Assembly: GCA_018668795.1 (NCBI GenBank)
Contig: JABJBD010000130.1
Coordinates: 1-14,049, forward strand
Origin: Candidatus Puniceispirillum sp.
GTDB lineage: Bacteria > Pseudomonadota > Alphaproteobacteria > Puniceispirillales > Puniceispirillaceae
Length of the DNA stretch: 14,049 bases
Direction of reading: 5' to 3'
Shown here: piece after piece, positions 6,297-13,516 of the stretch
How the letters are laid out: the number at the start of each line of letters is the position of its first letter
How positions within the stretch are numbered: the stretch's first letter is position 1
Made by a program: the position numbers and the translations under genes
The notes under the pieces: model-generated
Database searches by the model: none
Seen by the model: only the letters and a program-made list of their open reading frames with translations
What the model was told of the DNA's origin: nothing

Positions 6297-8616
6297 TATC
6301 CGCCTCGTCCGTTATCAGCACATCGCGCTTGCCCACATGATTGGCGGCGCTGATGATGCCGTTAGATTCCATTTCTTCGATAATTGTAGCGGCGCGGTTA
6401 TAGCCGATTTTCAGATGCCGTTGCACAAAGCTGGTCGATGCTTTTTGTTCACGCACCACAAGCTGGACAGCCTGTTCATAAAGACTGTTGCCGGTTGGCA
6501 GAACAGCATCCGCCGCGCCGCCGCCAGTATCATCTTCGCTTTCGGCAACCACGCGATCATCATATTCAGGTTCGCCTTGCAACCGCAGAAAATTGGCAAC
6601 CGCTTCGACTTCGCCATCCTGAACAAACGGGCCATGCACGCGGGTCACGCGGCCGCCCCCTTCCATGAACAGCATGTCGCCGCGCCCCAGCAATTGTTCG
6701 GCGCCTTGTTCACCCAGAATTGTGCGACTATCAATCCGCGACGTAACCTGAAAACTGATTCGGGTTGGAAAATTGGCTTTGATCGTACCAGTAATCACAT
6801 CAACCGATGGCCGCTGGGTCGCCATGATCACATGAATGCCTGCCGCCCGTGCCATCTGCGCCAGACGTTGCACCGCGGCTTCGATTTCCTTGCCTGCGAC
6901 AAGCATCAGATCGGCAACCTCGTCAATCAACACAACAATATAAGGCAAAGGTGCTAGATCAAGAATCTCTTCTTCATGGATCGGTTTGCCTGTTTCGGGA
7001 TCAAATCCGGTCTGCACGCGGCGCGTCAGCGTTTCCCCCTTGGCGCGCGCTTCTGCCAGCCGTTCATTATAGCCAGTGATATTACGTACGCCCATCTTCG
7101 CCATGTTACGATAGCGGTTTTCCATTTCGCGCACCGCCCATTTCAAGGCCACCACCGCCTTTGACGGATCGGTCACCACCGGACTCAGCAAATGCGGAAT
7201 GCCATCATAAACCGATAATTCGAGCATTTTCGGATCGATCATGATCATCCGGCAGGTTTCCGGCGTATGGCGGTATAGCAAGGACAGAATCATCGCATTG
7301 ATGCCCACCGACTTACCTGATCCGGTCGTACCTGCAACCAGCAAATGCGGCATTTTGGCCAGATCGACAACAATCGGCACACCCGCAATATCCTTACCCA
7401 ACGCCATCGGCAGGGCATTGTTATTTTCCCGCCAGACCGCACTATCCAGAATATCGCGCAAAATCACCGTTTGCCGGTCTTCATTCGGTAATTCGATGCC
7501 AATCACATTCTGACCCGGCACAACCGCAACACGCACCGATATCGCGCTCATGGAACGGGCAATATCATCCGCCAGCGAAATCACCCGTTGCGACTTTGTG
7601 CCTGGTGCCGGATTCAGATCATAGCGCGTGACCACAGGACCATAGCGTACATCGGCAATATTACCTTTGACGCTGAAATCGGACAGCACGGTTTCCAGCA
7701 TGCTGGCATGTTCCTGCAAAACGGCTTTGGCTGGTGCCGACGCGCTTTTGCCTGGCGCCTGCAACAGCTTTTGTGGCGGTAGCTTGAATCCTGTGGCGGC
7801 GTCAAAATCAAGCACTGTCTGCTGGCCTTTATCACCTTTGGCCTTACGTCCAGCGGTTTTGGCTTCGGTGTCATCGACGCTGGCTCCAGCTACCAACACA
7901 GGTTCCTGACGGGTTTTCTTATCCCGTTTCGGCTTTGCCTTTTTTGCTGGCTTTACGGCATTTTCATCACGCGCAACCAGCGTGCCCACCCCGCCAAATA
8001 TGCTTTTTACGATGCCTGTTATACGGGCGGTCACACGTCCTAGACCCAGCCATTGCTGGCGCGATAACGCGGCTGACCATAGCCAGCTCCAGACTCCAAA
8101 AACCCCAAAAGCCAGACCCAGATAATGTTCTGTTCCAAAGCCCATAAATTCTGGCAGGGGATCGATATATTGCAGTGACCATCCCAGCAACAGCGCGCCT
8201 GCTGCCCCGCCAAGCGCGGTTGCCCCGCCCCCTGCCAGCCCCTGTATCGCCGCCGCCAGCAAAATCAGACATAGCGGTGCCATAAAGAAACGGATGCGGA
8301 AATGGCTAATGACCCGCTTGCGGATCAAACGCGCGCCCCACAATATTGGTATTGCGGCCAAAGCAAAGGAGGCCAGACCAATCGCGCTTAGCAAACCAGA
8401 TGATAAATTTGCCCCAATCGGGCCCAGCCAGTTGCGAACAATCGCATTTGACGCTGTGCTCCATGACGGGTCGCCACTATGCGCGCTGGCAAGCGCGGCC
8501 ATAACCAGACATCCCAGCACAAACAGGCACAGGCCAACAAGCTCCATCAGACGATGCTGAAGAAAACGGGCAACCGCCGAGGATAAAAGTGGTTTCTTTT
8601 CGGTTTCGTCCTGCAT
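6286..8616 (-). CDS. ftsK: FtsK, septal DNA translocase
   Basis: Divisome-associated motor that pumps chromosome ends across the septum and activates XerCD at dif. The 776 residues divide into an N-terminal membrane domain with about four hydrophobic segments (near 24-45, 72-93, 107-146 and 164-184), a short Lys/Ala-rich linker (about 215-300), the RecA-like motor and a C-terminal winged-helix gamma domain (about 709-770). The Walker A motif is GTTGSGKS at 429-436, the Walker B motif ends in Asp565-Glu566 (VVLIDEVAD), and MATQRPSVDVITG at 598-610 is the usual FtsK sensor region. The gamma domain shows the expected SLYEQAV and GYNRAATIIEEME pattern. The linker is much shorter than in E. coli FtsK (1,329 residues), as in many Alphaproteobacteria. 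No clear ribosome site precedes the ATG. The stop lies inside lolA. Confidence 0.97.
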   Translation of the reverse strand: MQDETEKKPLLSSAVARFLQHRLMELVGLCLFVLGCLVMAALASAHSGDPSWSTASNAIVRNWLGPIGANLSSGLLSAIGLASFALAAIPILWGARLIRKRVISHFRIRFFMAPLCLILLAAAIQGLAGGGATALGGAAGALLLGWSLQYIDPLPEFMGFGTEHYLGLAFGVFGVWSWLWSAALSRQQWLGLGRVTARITGIVKSIFGGVGTLVARDENAVKPAKKAKPKRDKKTRQEPVLVAGASVDDTEAKTAGRKAKGDKGQQTVLDFDAATGFKLPPQKLLQAPGKSASAPAKAVLQEHASMLETVLSDFSVKGNIADVRYGPVVTRYDLNPAPGTKSQRVISLADDIARSMSAISVRVAVVPGQNVIGIELPNEDRQTVILRDILDSAVWRENNNALPMALGKDIAGVPIVVDLAKMPHLLVAGTTGSGKSVGINAMILSLLYRHTPETCRMIMIDPKMLELSVYDGIPHLLSPVVTDPSKAVVALKWAVREMENRYRNMAKMGVRNITGYNERLAEARAKGETLTRRVQTGFDPETGKPIHEEEILDLAPLPYIVVLIDEVADLMLVAGKEIEAAVQRLAQMARAAGIHVIMATQRPSVDVITGTIKANFPTRISFQVTSRIDSRTILGEQGAEQLLGRGDMLFMEGGGRVTRVHGPFVQDGEVEAVANFLRLQGEPEYDDRVVAESEDDTGGGAADAVLPTGNSLYEQAVQLVVREQKASTSFVQRHLKIGYNRAATIIEEMESNGIISAANHVGKRDVLITDEADNGF

Positions 8617-8692
8617 GTCTATGCTGATAATTCCATTCTTGTTTTGACCCGTAATGTATAATCATCGGTATTTATAGTCACCCGAATATTAC

Positions 8693-8713
8693 AGGCATGC
8701 ACCATTGGTGCCT
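8693..8713 (-). terminator. Weak hairpin after the aminotransferase gene
   Basis: Read on the minus strand, GCACC and GGTGC pair around AAT, flanked by AGG and CCT with a small bulge. It starts 4 bases after the aminotransferase stop. No T-run follows, so intrinsic termination is doubtful and read-through into ftsK is possible. The rest of the 101-bp spacer (8617-8717) has A+T-rich -10-like strings but no promoter that I can defend. Confidence 0.22.
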
Positions 8714-8717
8714 ATGT

Positions 8718-9944
8718 CTAATGCGCCTGATATAATGTGGCAATGCGCGCTAATGCCTGATCGATCACTGCATGTTCATGCACCAATGCCAGCCGCACAA
8801 ACCCGCGCCCCGGATTACCTGCAGCTGTTTCTACGCCCATATATGATCCGGGAATAGCCTTTACCGCCTGTTCAGCCATCAATCTTTTTACAAATTCTAT
8901 GTCATCCTCAACCGGTAACCACAAAAAGAAGCCACCCTGTGGGGCGGCAATCCCAAGATGCTGTTCGGCTAGGGCAAAAGAATGGTCATAATGTGCCCTA
9001 ATTTTGGCAACATGCGCTTCATCTGCATATAGATCGCTGGCAATTTCCAATAATGGCGTCGGCACCAGCGAACCACCATTGCCAATCAGCTTCAAATACA
9101 GCCCGATCACCGTACGGTCGCCAGCCATGAAACCGGCTCTAATGCCTGCCGCCCCTGACCGCTTCGACAGTGAATTCAATATCACCATATTACGCAGGGG
9201 ATCATTACGCTGGGGATCATTACGCTGGGGATCCGGAGCAGACCCTCCAGCCGCCAGTGCCGCCGCCGCTTCCAATAAGCCAGTTGGCGGCGACCCACGC
9301 CAAATATCGGCATAGCATTCATCCAGCACCAACAGAAAATCATATGTTCGCGCAAGGTCAAGCGCTGCTTTCAGATAGTCAATATCCATGACACAGCCAT
9401 GCGGATTGGTCGGGCTACACAGATACATGATCGTTGTGCGTTCATATATATCTGCGCTGATCGCGTCCAGATCAGGCAGAAAATTATGCGCCGCATCACT
9501 ATTCATAAAGATAATTTCGCTACCGCTTGCCAGCCCACCTGCGCGCCAGGCGTGATAAAACGGATTTGTCACTAGCGCCACTGGATTGCGCTTTGTACCT
9601 TGCACCAGATTGCCCAGCATAAACAGCGGCTCGCGCGTTCCTGTCACTGGCGCGATGGCGCTATCAATATCAACCAGTCCAGCCGCCGCTGGCCAGCGGC
9701 GCGCGATATAATCACCAATGGTCGCACGAAATCGCGGCGTGCCGTTGGCTTTTGGATAAAACTGCCAGCCATCATTATATTTAGTGACACCATCGGTCAG
9801 AATTGATGATACTGGTAATTGTGGCTCACCAATCGACAGATCAAGCATATCCATATCTTGCGGCTGTTCCACATCAGCCAGCAACGCACGTAGCTGGACA
9901 AACATATTGCCATCAAAAACGGAATAATCGGGATTTAACTTCAT
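8718..9944 (-). CDS. Class I/II PLP aminotransferase, succinyldiaminopimelate transaminase (DapC) type
   Basis: Fold-type I aminotransferase of 408 residues. The PLP lysine is Lys261 in SLSKRSG; other expected residues are Asn180 (SPTNPHG), Asp208 and Tyr211 (DECYAD) and the carboxylate-binding Arg384 (FVRLAL). The N-terminal FVQLRALLADV, LSIGEP (36-41), GTREPLF and NPFYHAWRAG segments resemble proteobacterial DapC, which makes N-succinyl-LL-diaminopimelate in the lysine/peptidoglycan pathway. That assignment is plausible beside dapF, but substrate cannot be read from sequence and another amino acid remains possible. Residues 239-252 are an unusual Pro/Arg/Asn-rich insertion (DPQRN twice, then DPLRN) between Asp208 and Lys261, encoded by 15-bp tandem repeats. 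The ATG at 9944 has GAGG upstream. It is the first gene of the minus-strand block. Confidence 0.87.
   Translation of the reverse strand: MKLNPDYSVFDGNMFVQLRALLADVEQPQDMDMLDLSIGEPQLPVSSILTDGVTKYNDGWQFYPKANGTPRFRATIGDYIARRWPAAAGLVDIDSAIAPVTGTREPLFMLGNLVQGTKRNPVALVTNPFYHAWRAGGLASGSEIIFMNSDAAHNFLPDLDAISADIYERTTIMYLCSPTNPHGCVMDIDYLKAALDLARTYDFLLVLDECYADIWRGSPPTGLLEAAAALAAGGSAPDPQRNDPQRNDPLRNMVILNSLSKRSGAAGIRAGFMAGDRTVIGLYLKLIGNGGSLVPTPLLEIASDLYADEAHVAKIRAHYDHSFALAEQHLGIAAPQGGFFLWLPVEDDIEFVKRLMAEQAVKAIPGSYMGVETAAGNPGRGFVRLALVHEHAVIDQALARIATLYQAH
9189..9233 (-). repeat. Three 15-bp tandem repeats inside the aminotransferase gene
   Basis: Units are 9189-9203, 9204-9218 and 9219-9233, based on ATTACGCTGGGGATC on the plus strand. 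The last two are identical and the first differs at one base. The period preserves the frame and encodes the repeated pentapeptide DP(Q/L)RN. Confidence 0.9.
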
Positions 9945-10223
9945 CGTCGTGCCTCAAAACACCTAAATTCTGGGTCACGCCCATAACATCATGGACGCGA
10001 TATAGTCGTAACGCATGCCACCCGAATGGGCAATCGTAGCCCCCGCCTGAATGGCTAATCGTAATATTTGTCAGAATATAACCTGTTTAAAGCACACCTC
10101 ATATTATAGGATAAAGCAAAGATGATCTGGCGATCCACCAGCTATTGACTATATAATAAGGTAACAATGATTTAAAAATGACGTGAAACTGAACTGCGTC
10201 ACCATCATAGATTTACGGACAGC
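9945..10223. promoter_or_regulatory. Divergent spacer between the aminotransferase and HAD genes
   Basis: This 279-bp gene-free stretch must hold promoters for both directions. On the plus strand a perfect TATAAT sits at 10152-10157, with no convincing -35 at 17 bp. A 16-base string GAATGGGCAATCGTAG (10024-10039) recurs imperfectly at 10049-10064 (13 of 16 identical, 25-bp period) and could be a pair of binding sites. A+T content rises towards the HAD gene. I see no RNA gene and no plausible small coding region. Confidence 0.35.
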
Positions 10224-10754
10224 ATGTCACAAAAACCTGCCATCTTTATTGACCGCGACAATACGGTTACCCGCGATCATGGCTATACATGGGATATTGC
10301 CGACTTTGCATGGATCGATGGCGCGGTTGAGGCACTGCAATTATTTGCTGGTGCCGGACTGGATATATTTATTGTCACCAATCAAGGCGGTATTGGCCGG
10401 GGGTTTTTTACCGCGGCTGATATGCATGCCTTTCACGATCATTTACAAAGCGAACTGGCCAAAGCCAATGTCACCATTACCGATATTGCCTTTTGCCCGC
10501 ATCATCCCTTGGCTGAGATTGAGAGTCTGAAAACCCCTTGTTCATGCCGCAAGCCCGCACCAGGCATGATTCTGGGCCTTGCCAAAAAATGGAATATTGA
10601 TCTGCCACGCTCGGTGATGATTGGCGACCATGAAAAAGATGTCGAAGCTGGCCATAATGCAGGCTGTCATGCCTATCGTTTCGAAGGTGGAAATCTGGCA
10701 TCCCTAGTACGGCATATTCTGCACCAACATTTCGGAGATAATCATGCCCGATAA
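10224..10754 (+). CDS. HAD-IIIA phosphatase, GmhB-like
   Basis: Cytoplasmic haloacid-dehalogenase phosphatase of 176 residues, resembling D-glycero-D-manno-heptose-1,7-bisphosphate 7-phosphatase. Motif I is FIDRDNTVT with nucleophile Asp10 and acid/base Asp12; motif II is VTNQGGIGRG (51-60); motif III includes Lys110; motif IV is GDHEKD with Asp135 and Asp139. The GmhB-type structural zinc site is present as Cys91, His93, Cys106 and Cys108 (CPHH and CSC). Motif I has Asn13 where GmhB normally has Gly (DRDG), so substrate preference could differ. No other heptose or LPS gene is nearby; instead its last 11 bp overlap a UbiH-like hydroxylase. A histidinol-phosphate or other sugar-phosphate substrate is possible. 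The start is the only ATG fitting the family N-terminus, with a weak ACGGA ribosome site. Confidence 0.85.
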   Translation: MSQKPAIFIDRDNTVTRDHGYTWDIADFAWIDGAVEALQLFAGAGLDIFIVTNQGGIGRGFFTAADMHAFHDHLQSELAKANVTITDIAFCPHHPLAEIESLKTPCSCRKPAPGMILGLAKKWNIDLPRSVMIGDHEKDVEAGHNAGCHAYRFEGGNLASLVRHILHQHFGDNHAR

Positions 10755-12015
10755 AGCAGGGCAAAATAAAGCGGCGCATGATCCCGGTTCAGCCGAAATT
10801 GTTATTGCTGGTGGTGGCCTGACGGGTCTGATGATGGCGATCACCTTGGCGCATACACCCTATAATGTAACGTTAATTGACCGATCATCCACGCGTCCGA
10901 AAACAGCCTCATCACCTAGCCTTGACCGCCGCACAACAACAATCCATGCGGCAGGTGCCCGCATGCTTGATTGCCTTGGTGTCTGGGCGCATCTTGCGGA
11001 TAAGGCCGCGCCAATCTGGCATATGCACGTGGCCGAAGGTGCCGCCACCATAACAGCCAGCATGACCCCTAAAAGCGATTTTAACCTACATTGGTCGCAT
11101 GATGATGCGCCCATGGCCTATGTCGTCGAAAACAGCCATCTGTTTGCCGCCCTAAAGCAACGCCTTACCGAGACCGACGTTACCTATATAGATAATAGCG
11201 CGATCAGTGACCTTGCCAACATTGGTAACAAGGCGCATTTAAAACTTACGTCTGGTATCGATATGTCATGCGATCTGCTGGTGGCCTGTGATGGTGCCAA
11301 CAGCCCCTTGCGCACGCTGGCTGGTTTAAAAACGCGCACATCACCACATCGGCAATCGGCCATCGTCGCCGTGCTGAAAAGTGAAAAGCCACATGGTGAT
11401 AGTGCCTTTCAACGGTTCCTCATCGGCGGGCCTATTGCCCTGATGCCGATGCCAGACAATCTGCTCTCGCTTGTCTGGACATTGCCCGCCGATGAAACTG
11501 ACGCGCATATGGCAATGGATGACACCCAATTCGACATAGCTTGCAATGCCGCGTTTGGTCATGATCTGGGGTATCTTAACGTTGATAGCGATCGGCTGTT
11601 ATGGCCATTGACACCATCGCTTAGTCTGTCACCAAAAAGCGCCAATATAGTGCTGGCAGGTGATGCTTTTCACGCGATTCACCCACTTGCTGGACAAGGT
11701 TATAATCTGGCGCTTGGCGATGCGGCCGTGCTGGCTGATAGCCTGACAGATGCGCATCACCGCGGGCTTACCGCTGGGCATCCATCGGTCTTGAGCGATT
11801 ATACGGCCAATCGGAAAGTCGAAGTGCTGGCGATGAGCGGCGTGACAACAGTGTTGAATAATCTGTTTTTCAAAATGCCGCGGGGTCTGCGCCGGATCAC
11901 TGGCATTGGCATGAGTCTGGTCAATGCCTCACCCTTGAAAATGGCACTTAGCAAGATTGCCGCGGGCGGGACGCTTAACAAGGCGTCCTTAATGCAAGGT
12001 AAATTACCCCGCTAG
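10744..12015 (+). CDS. UbiH/UbiF/Coq6-family FAD monooxygenase
   Basis: Flavoprotein hydroxylase expected to add one of the ring hydroxyls in ubiquinone synthesis, acting at the inner membrane face. In its 423 residues the dinucleotide-binding GxGxxG is at Gly23, Gly25 and Gly28 (AGGGLTGL), the conserved CDGANS (NAD/FAD-binding DG motif) is at 182-187, and the second FAD motif reads LAGDAFHAIHP with Asp307, followed by LAGQGYNLAL (315-324). These define the UbiH/VisC family; which ring position is hydroxylated (C1, C5 or C6) cannot be told from sequence, since Alphaproteobacteria use varying sets of UbiH, UbiF, UbiI, UbiL and UbiM. The ATG has GGAGAT seven bases upstream and overlaps the HAD gene end by 11 bp, so the two are probably co-translated. 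The stop is 8 bp from that of the convergent DUF971 gene. Confidence 0.9.
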   Translation: MPDKAGQNKAAHDPGSAEIVIAGGGLTGLMMAITLAHTPYNVTLIDRSSTRPKTASSPSLDRRTTTIHAAGARMLDCLGVWAHLADKAAPIWHMHVAEGAATITASMTPKSDFNLHWSHDDAPMAYVVENSHLFAALKQRLTETDVTYIDNSAISDLANIGNKAHLKLTSGIDMSCDLLVACDGANSPLRTLAGLKTRTSPHRQSAIVAVLKSEKPHGDSAFQRFLIGGPIALMPMPDNLLSLVWTLPADETDAHMAMDDTQFDIACNAAFGHDLGYLNVDSDRLLWPLTPSLSLSPKSANIVLAGDAFHAIHPLAGQGYNLALGDAAVLADSLTDAHHRGLTAGHPSVLSDYTANRKVEVLAMSGVTTVLNNLFFKMPRGLRRITGIGMSLVNASPLKMALSKIAAGGTLNKASLMQGKLPR

Positions 12016-12023
12016 ACATATGG

Positions 12024-12389
12024 CTATCGGGCCAGCCCTTCGGCCACCAGCCGCGCTTCATAATTCTGCATCAATTCGTCTTTGCGCATACCATAGTCAA
12101 ACAGCAAGGCCCAGCTGAACAGCCCTGTATTATGGCCGTCATCAAACGCCAGACGCACCGCATAATTGCCGACAGGTTCGATATCCCTGATCTGGACATT
12201 GCTTTTTCCGGCAGGTGTTTTTTTCTGATCTGGCGCATGCCCTTGCACTTCGGCTGATGGTGACTCAACCCGCAATAATTCGGCTGGTAGTGTAACAATA
12301 TCGCCTGTATCAAACGAGATTGTCAGCATGTCCTTGGTCGATGACAGGCGAATTTCCTGTGGCAAAGGAAAGCTGGTTGGTGCAGTCAT
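12024..12389 (-). CDS. DUF971 protein (gamma-butyrobetaine-hydroxylase N-terminal-like domain)
   Basis: A 121-residue stand-alone DUF971 protein. The domain is seen in LPAELLRVESPSAEVQGHAP (34-53) and the signature FDDGHNTGLFSWALL (82-96), where aromatics surround His86. The same domain occurs fused to Mrp/ApbC-type iron-sulphur carrier proteins and at the N-terminus of gamma-butyrobetaine hydroxylase, so an iron-sulphur or metal role has been suggested; its function here is unknown. The segment QKKTPAGKSNVQI (55-67) is a lineage-variable loop. The start has GGAG eight bases upstream. It follows the Trm112-family gene after a 98-bp spacer with repeats, and converges on the UbiH-like gene with no visible terminator between them. 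Confidence 0.85.
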   Translation of the reverse strand: MTAPTSFPLPQEIRLSSTKDMLTISFDTGDIVTLPAELLRVESPSAEVQGHAPDQKKTPAGKSNVQIRDIEPVGNYAVRLAFDDGHNTGLFSWALLFDYGMRKDELMQNYEARLVAEGLAR

Positions 12390-12408
12390 AAAATTATCTC
12401 CATATAAG

Positions 12409-12466
12409 CATCATCCGGCCATAAGCCGAAAGATGATCGCGGCATAAACAAACATCATCCGGCCAT
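12409..12466. repeat. Pair of 14-bp direct repeats upstream of the DUF971 gene
   Basis: CATCATCCGGCCAT occurs exactly at 12409-12422 and at 12453-12466, start to start 44 bp, close to four helical turns. The right copy runs into GGCCATCATCTGGCC (12461-12475), which can form a 5-bp stem. Both lie in the 98-bp spacer between the Trm112-family stop and the DUF971 start, on the upstream side of DUF971. They could be paired protein-binding sites or leftovers of a duplication. Confidence 0.55.
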
Positions 12467-12487
12467 CATCTGGCCAGAACCATGTTC

Positions 12488-12673
12488 CTAGGATGGCACA
12501 TCATTATCATCAAGATCACGGGCTTCTTCGATCAGCATGATCGGCACACCGTCGCGCACGGGATAGGCCTTGCGCGCCTGCACACTAATCAATTCGTTCT
12601 TTTCGGCATTATAAACCAGCGGACACCGCGCAATCGGACAAACCAGAACGTCCAGCAAGGTCGGGTCAATCAT
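12488..12673 (-). CDS. Trm112/YcaR-family small protein
   Basis: A 61-residue member of the bacterial Trm112 (YcaR) family, recognised by the opening MIDPTLLDVLVCP, then LVYN, NELISVQARKAYPVRDGVPIML and an acidic tail. In eukaryotes and archaea Trm112 is a zinc-containing partner of methyltransferases; the role of the short bacterial forms is not settled. Only two cysteines are present, Cys12 and Cys17, so a classical four-Cys zinc site is impossible within one chain. The start at 12673 is chosen because GGAGG sits seven bases upstream and the family begins there. An in-frame ATG at 12769 would add 32 low-complexity residues translated from a tandem repeat and from the end of the LON gene. 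Confidence 0.88.
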   Translation of the reverse strand: MIDPTLLDVLVCPIARCPLVYNAEKNELISVQARKAYPVRDGVPIMLIEEARDLDDNDVPS

Positions 12674-12680
12674 TGTCTTA

Positions 12681-12685
12681 CCTCC
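12681..12685 (-). promoter_or_regulatory. Ribosome binding site of the Trm112-family gene
   Basis: A perfect GGAGG on the minus strand, seven bases before the ATG at 12673. It decides the start of this gene against the longer reading from 12769. Confidence 0.8.
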
Positions 12686-12691
12686 ATTCGC

Positions 12692-12739
12692 CACGTCATC
12701 AGTCACGCCATCAGTCACGTCATCATTCATCATATCAGT
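12692..12739. repeat. 12-bp tandem repeats between the LON and Trm112 genes
   Basis: Four 12-bp units on the plus strand: 12692-12703 (CACGTCATCAGT), 12704-12715 (one change), 12716-12727 (one change from the first) and a more diverged 12728-12739. They fill most of the 61-bp spacer and touch the last codons of the LON gene. On the minus strand they read as GTGACTGATG-like strings, adding several ATG triplets ahead of the true Trm112 start. Confidence 0.75.
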
Positions 12740-13388
12740 GACGCGATTCATGCGGGTTTTCTTCGCCATGAATGGCCATTTCCATCATCGCGATCAACAA
12801 ATCAGCACGTGCTTTCAATGTTTCGGCTTCCAACAAAGCCTGTTTCTCGGAAACCTCAAACGGGCATGCCATAGCCAATGTTGTCAAAAGCTGTACATCT
12901 TCGGCACGGTCAATATTTTCCCAATCTGCATCAAATCCTTTGACTTCAAAATAACGACGCATGATCGCCAGTAACGGCTCTTTATCAAGCCCCAGATCAT
13001 CAGGCGTCATATCGGTAGCAAAGCGATCCCACGATATATGTGCCATCCGAAAACCGGCATCTTGAACCACATCATCAACCAGCCTGAAGCGGCAAATACC
13101 ATCAAGCGAAATCAACAATCTATTATCATCCGTTTCCTGAAAATAGCTGATACGCCCAGCACAGCCTATGCGAAACAGATCATGTTCACCTTCCTGCATT
13201 GATGGTTGGATCATGCCTATCATCCGGCTTGGCGTGGTGATCGCATATTGGCACATCTCCAGATAGCGCGGCTCAAAAATATTCAACGGTAATTGCCCAC
13301 CTGGCAACAGCACCGCATTGGCCAGCGGAAAAATCGGCACCTGTGATGGCAGATCGCCAAAATCAACAGCAAAGGGTGAAGACACCAT
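12735..13388 (-). CDS. LON substrate-binding-domain protein (no protease domain)
   Basis: A 217-residue stand-alone LON N-terminal (PUA-like) domain protein, as found beside Trm112-type genes in many Alphaproteobacteria. Signature segments are QVPIFPLANAVLLPGG (16-31) and LPLNIFEPRYLEMC (33-46), followed by GMIQPS and GRISYFQETDDNRLLISLDGICRFRL. There is no AAA+ or Ser-Lys protease domain, so it is not Lon itself; it may bind substrates or act as an adaptor, but this is unproven. The C-terminal helical part (about 130-205) completes the usual family length. The start at 13388 has AGAGAGG eleven bases upstream. It lies between the CnoX-like gene and the Trm112-family gene, all in one direction. 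Confidence 0.9.
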   Translation of the reverse strand: MVSSPFAVDFGDLPSQVPIFPLANAVLLPGGQLPLNIFEPRYLEMCQYAITTPSRMIGMIQPSMQEGEHDLFRIGCAGRISYFQETDDNRLLISLDGICRFRLVDDVVQDAGFRMAHISWDRFATDMTPDDLGLDKEPLLAIMRRYFEVKGFDADWENIDRAEDVQLLTTLAMACPFEVSEKQALLEAETLKARADLLIAMMEMAIHGEENPHESRH

Positions 13389-13450
13389 AATATGTAAATC
13401 CTCTCTAACGGATTATGCGTAATATTATCCTGCTAATCCAGAACATCGAA

Positions 13451-13479
13451 ATAGGAACCGGATGCGCGCATGATCCTAT
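13451..13479. repeat. Inverted repeat in the CnoX-LON spacer
   Basis: ATAGGA (13451-13456) and TCCTAT (13474-13479) are exact complements flanking ATGCGCGCAT (13462-13471), itself a perfect 10-bp palindrome. It sits in the 128-bp spacer 13389-13516, about 60-90 bp before the LON start. No T-run follows on either strand, so it looks more like an operator or an RNA structure than an intrinsic terminator. The spacer also holds a G6 run next to T6 (minus strand) just after the CnoX-like stop. Confidence 0.4.
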
Positions 13480-13516
13480 GAAAACAACTCAATGAAAATC
13501 CCCCCAAAAAATAACT

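Noticed and set aside
6010..6957. 315-codon plus-strand open frame antisense to lolA and ftsK
   Set aside because: The opposite strand carries clear LolA and FtsK motifs across the same bases; the antisense translation is His/Arg-rich without domain features.
12016..12023. Bidirectional terminator between the convergent UbiH-like and DUF971 genes
   Set aside because: Only 8 bp separate the stops and no stem with a T-run can be drawn there.
12674..12769. Longer Trm112-family reading from ATG 12769
   Set aside because: The extension is repeat-derived and low in complexity and overlaps the LON gene; GGAGG is placed correctly for ATG 12673, where the family begins.
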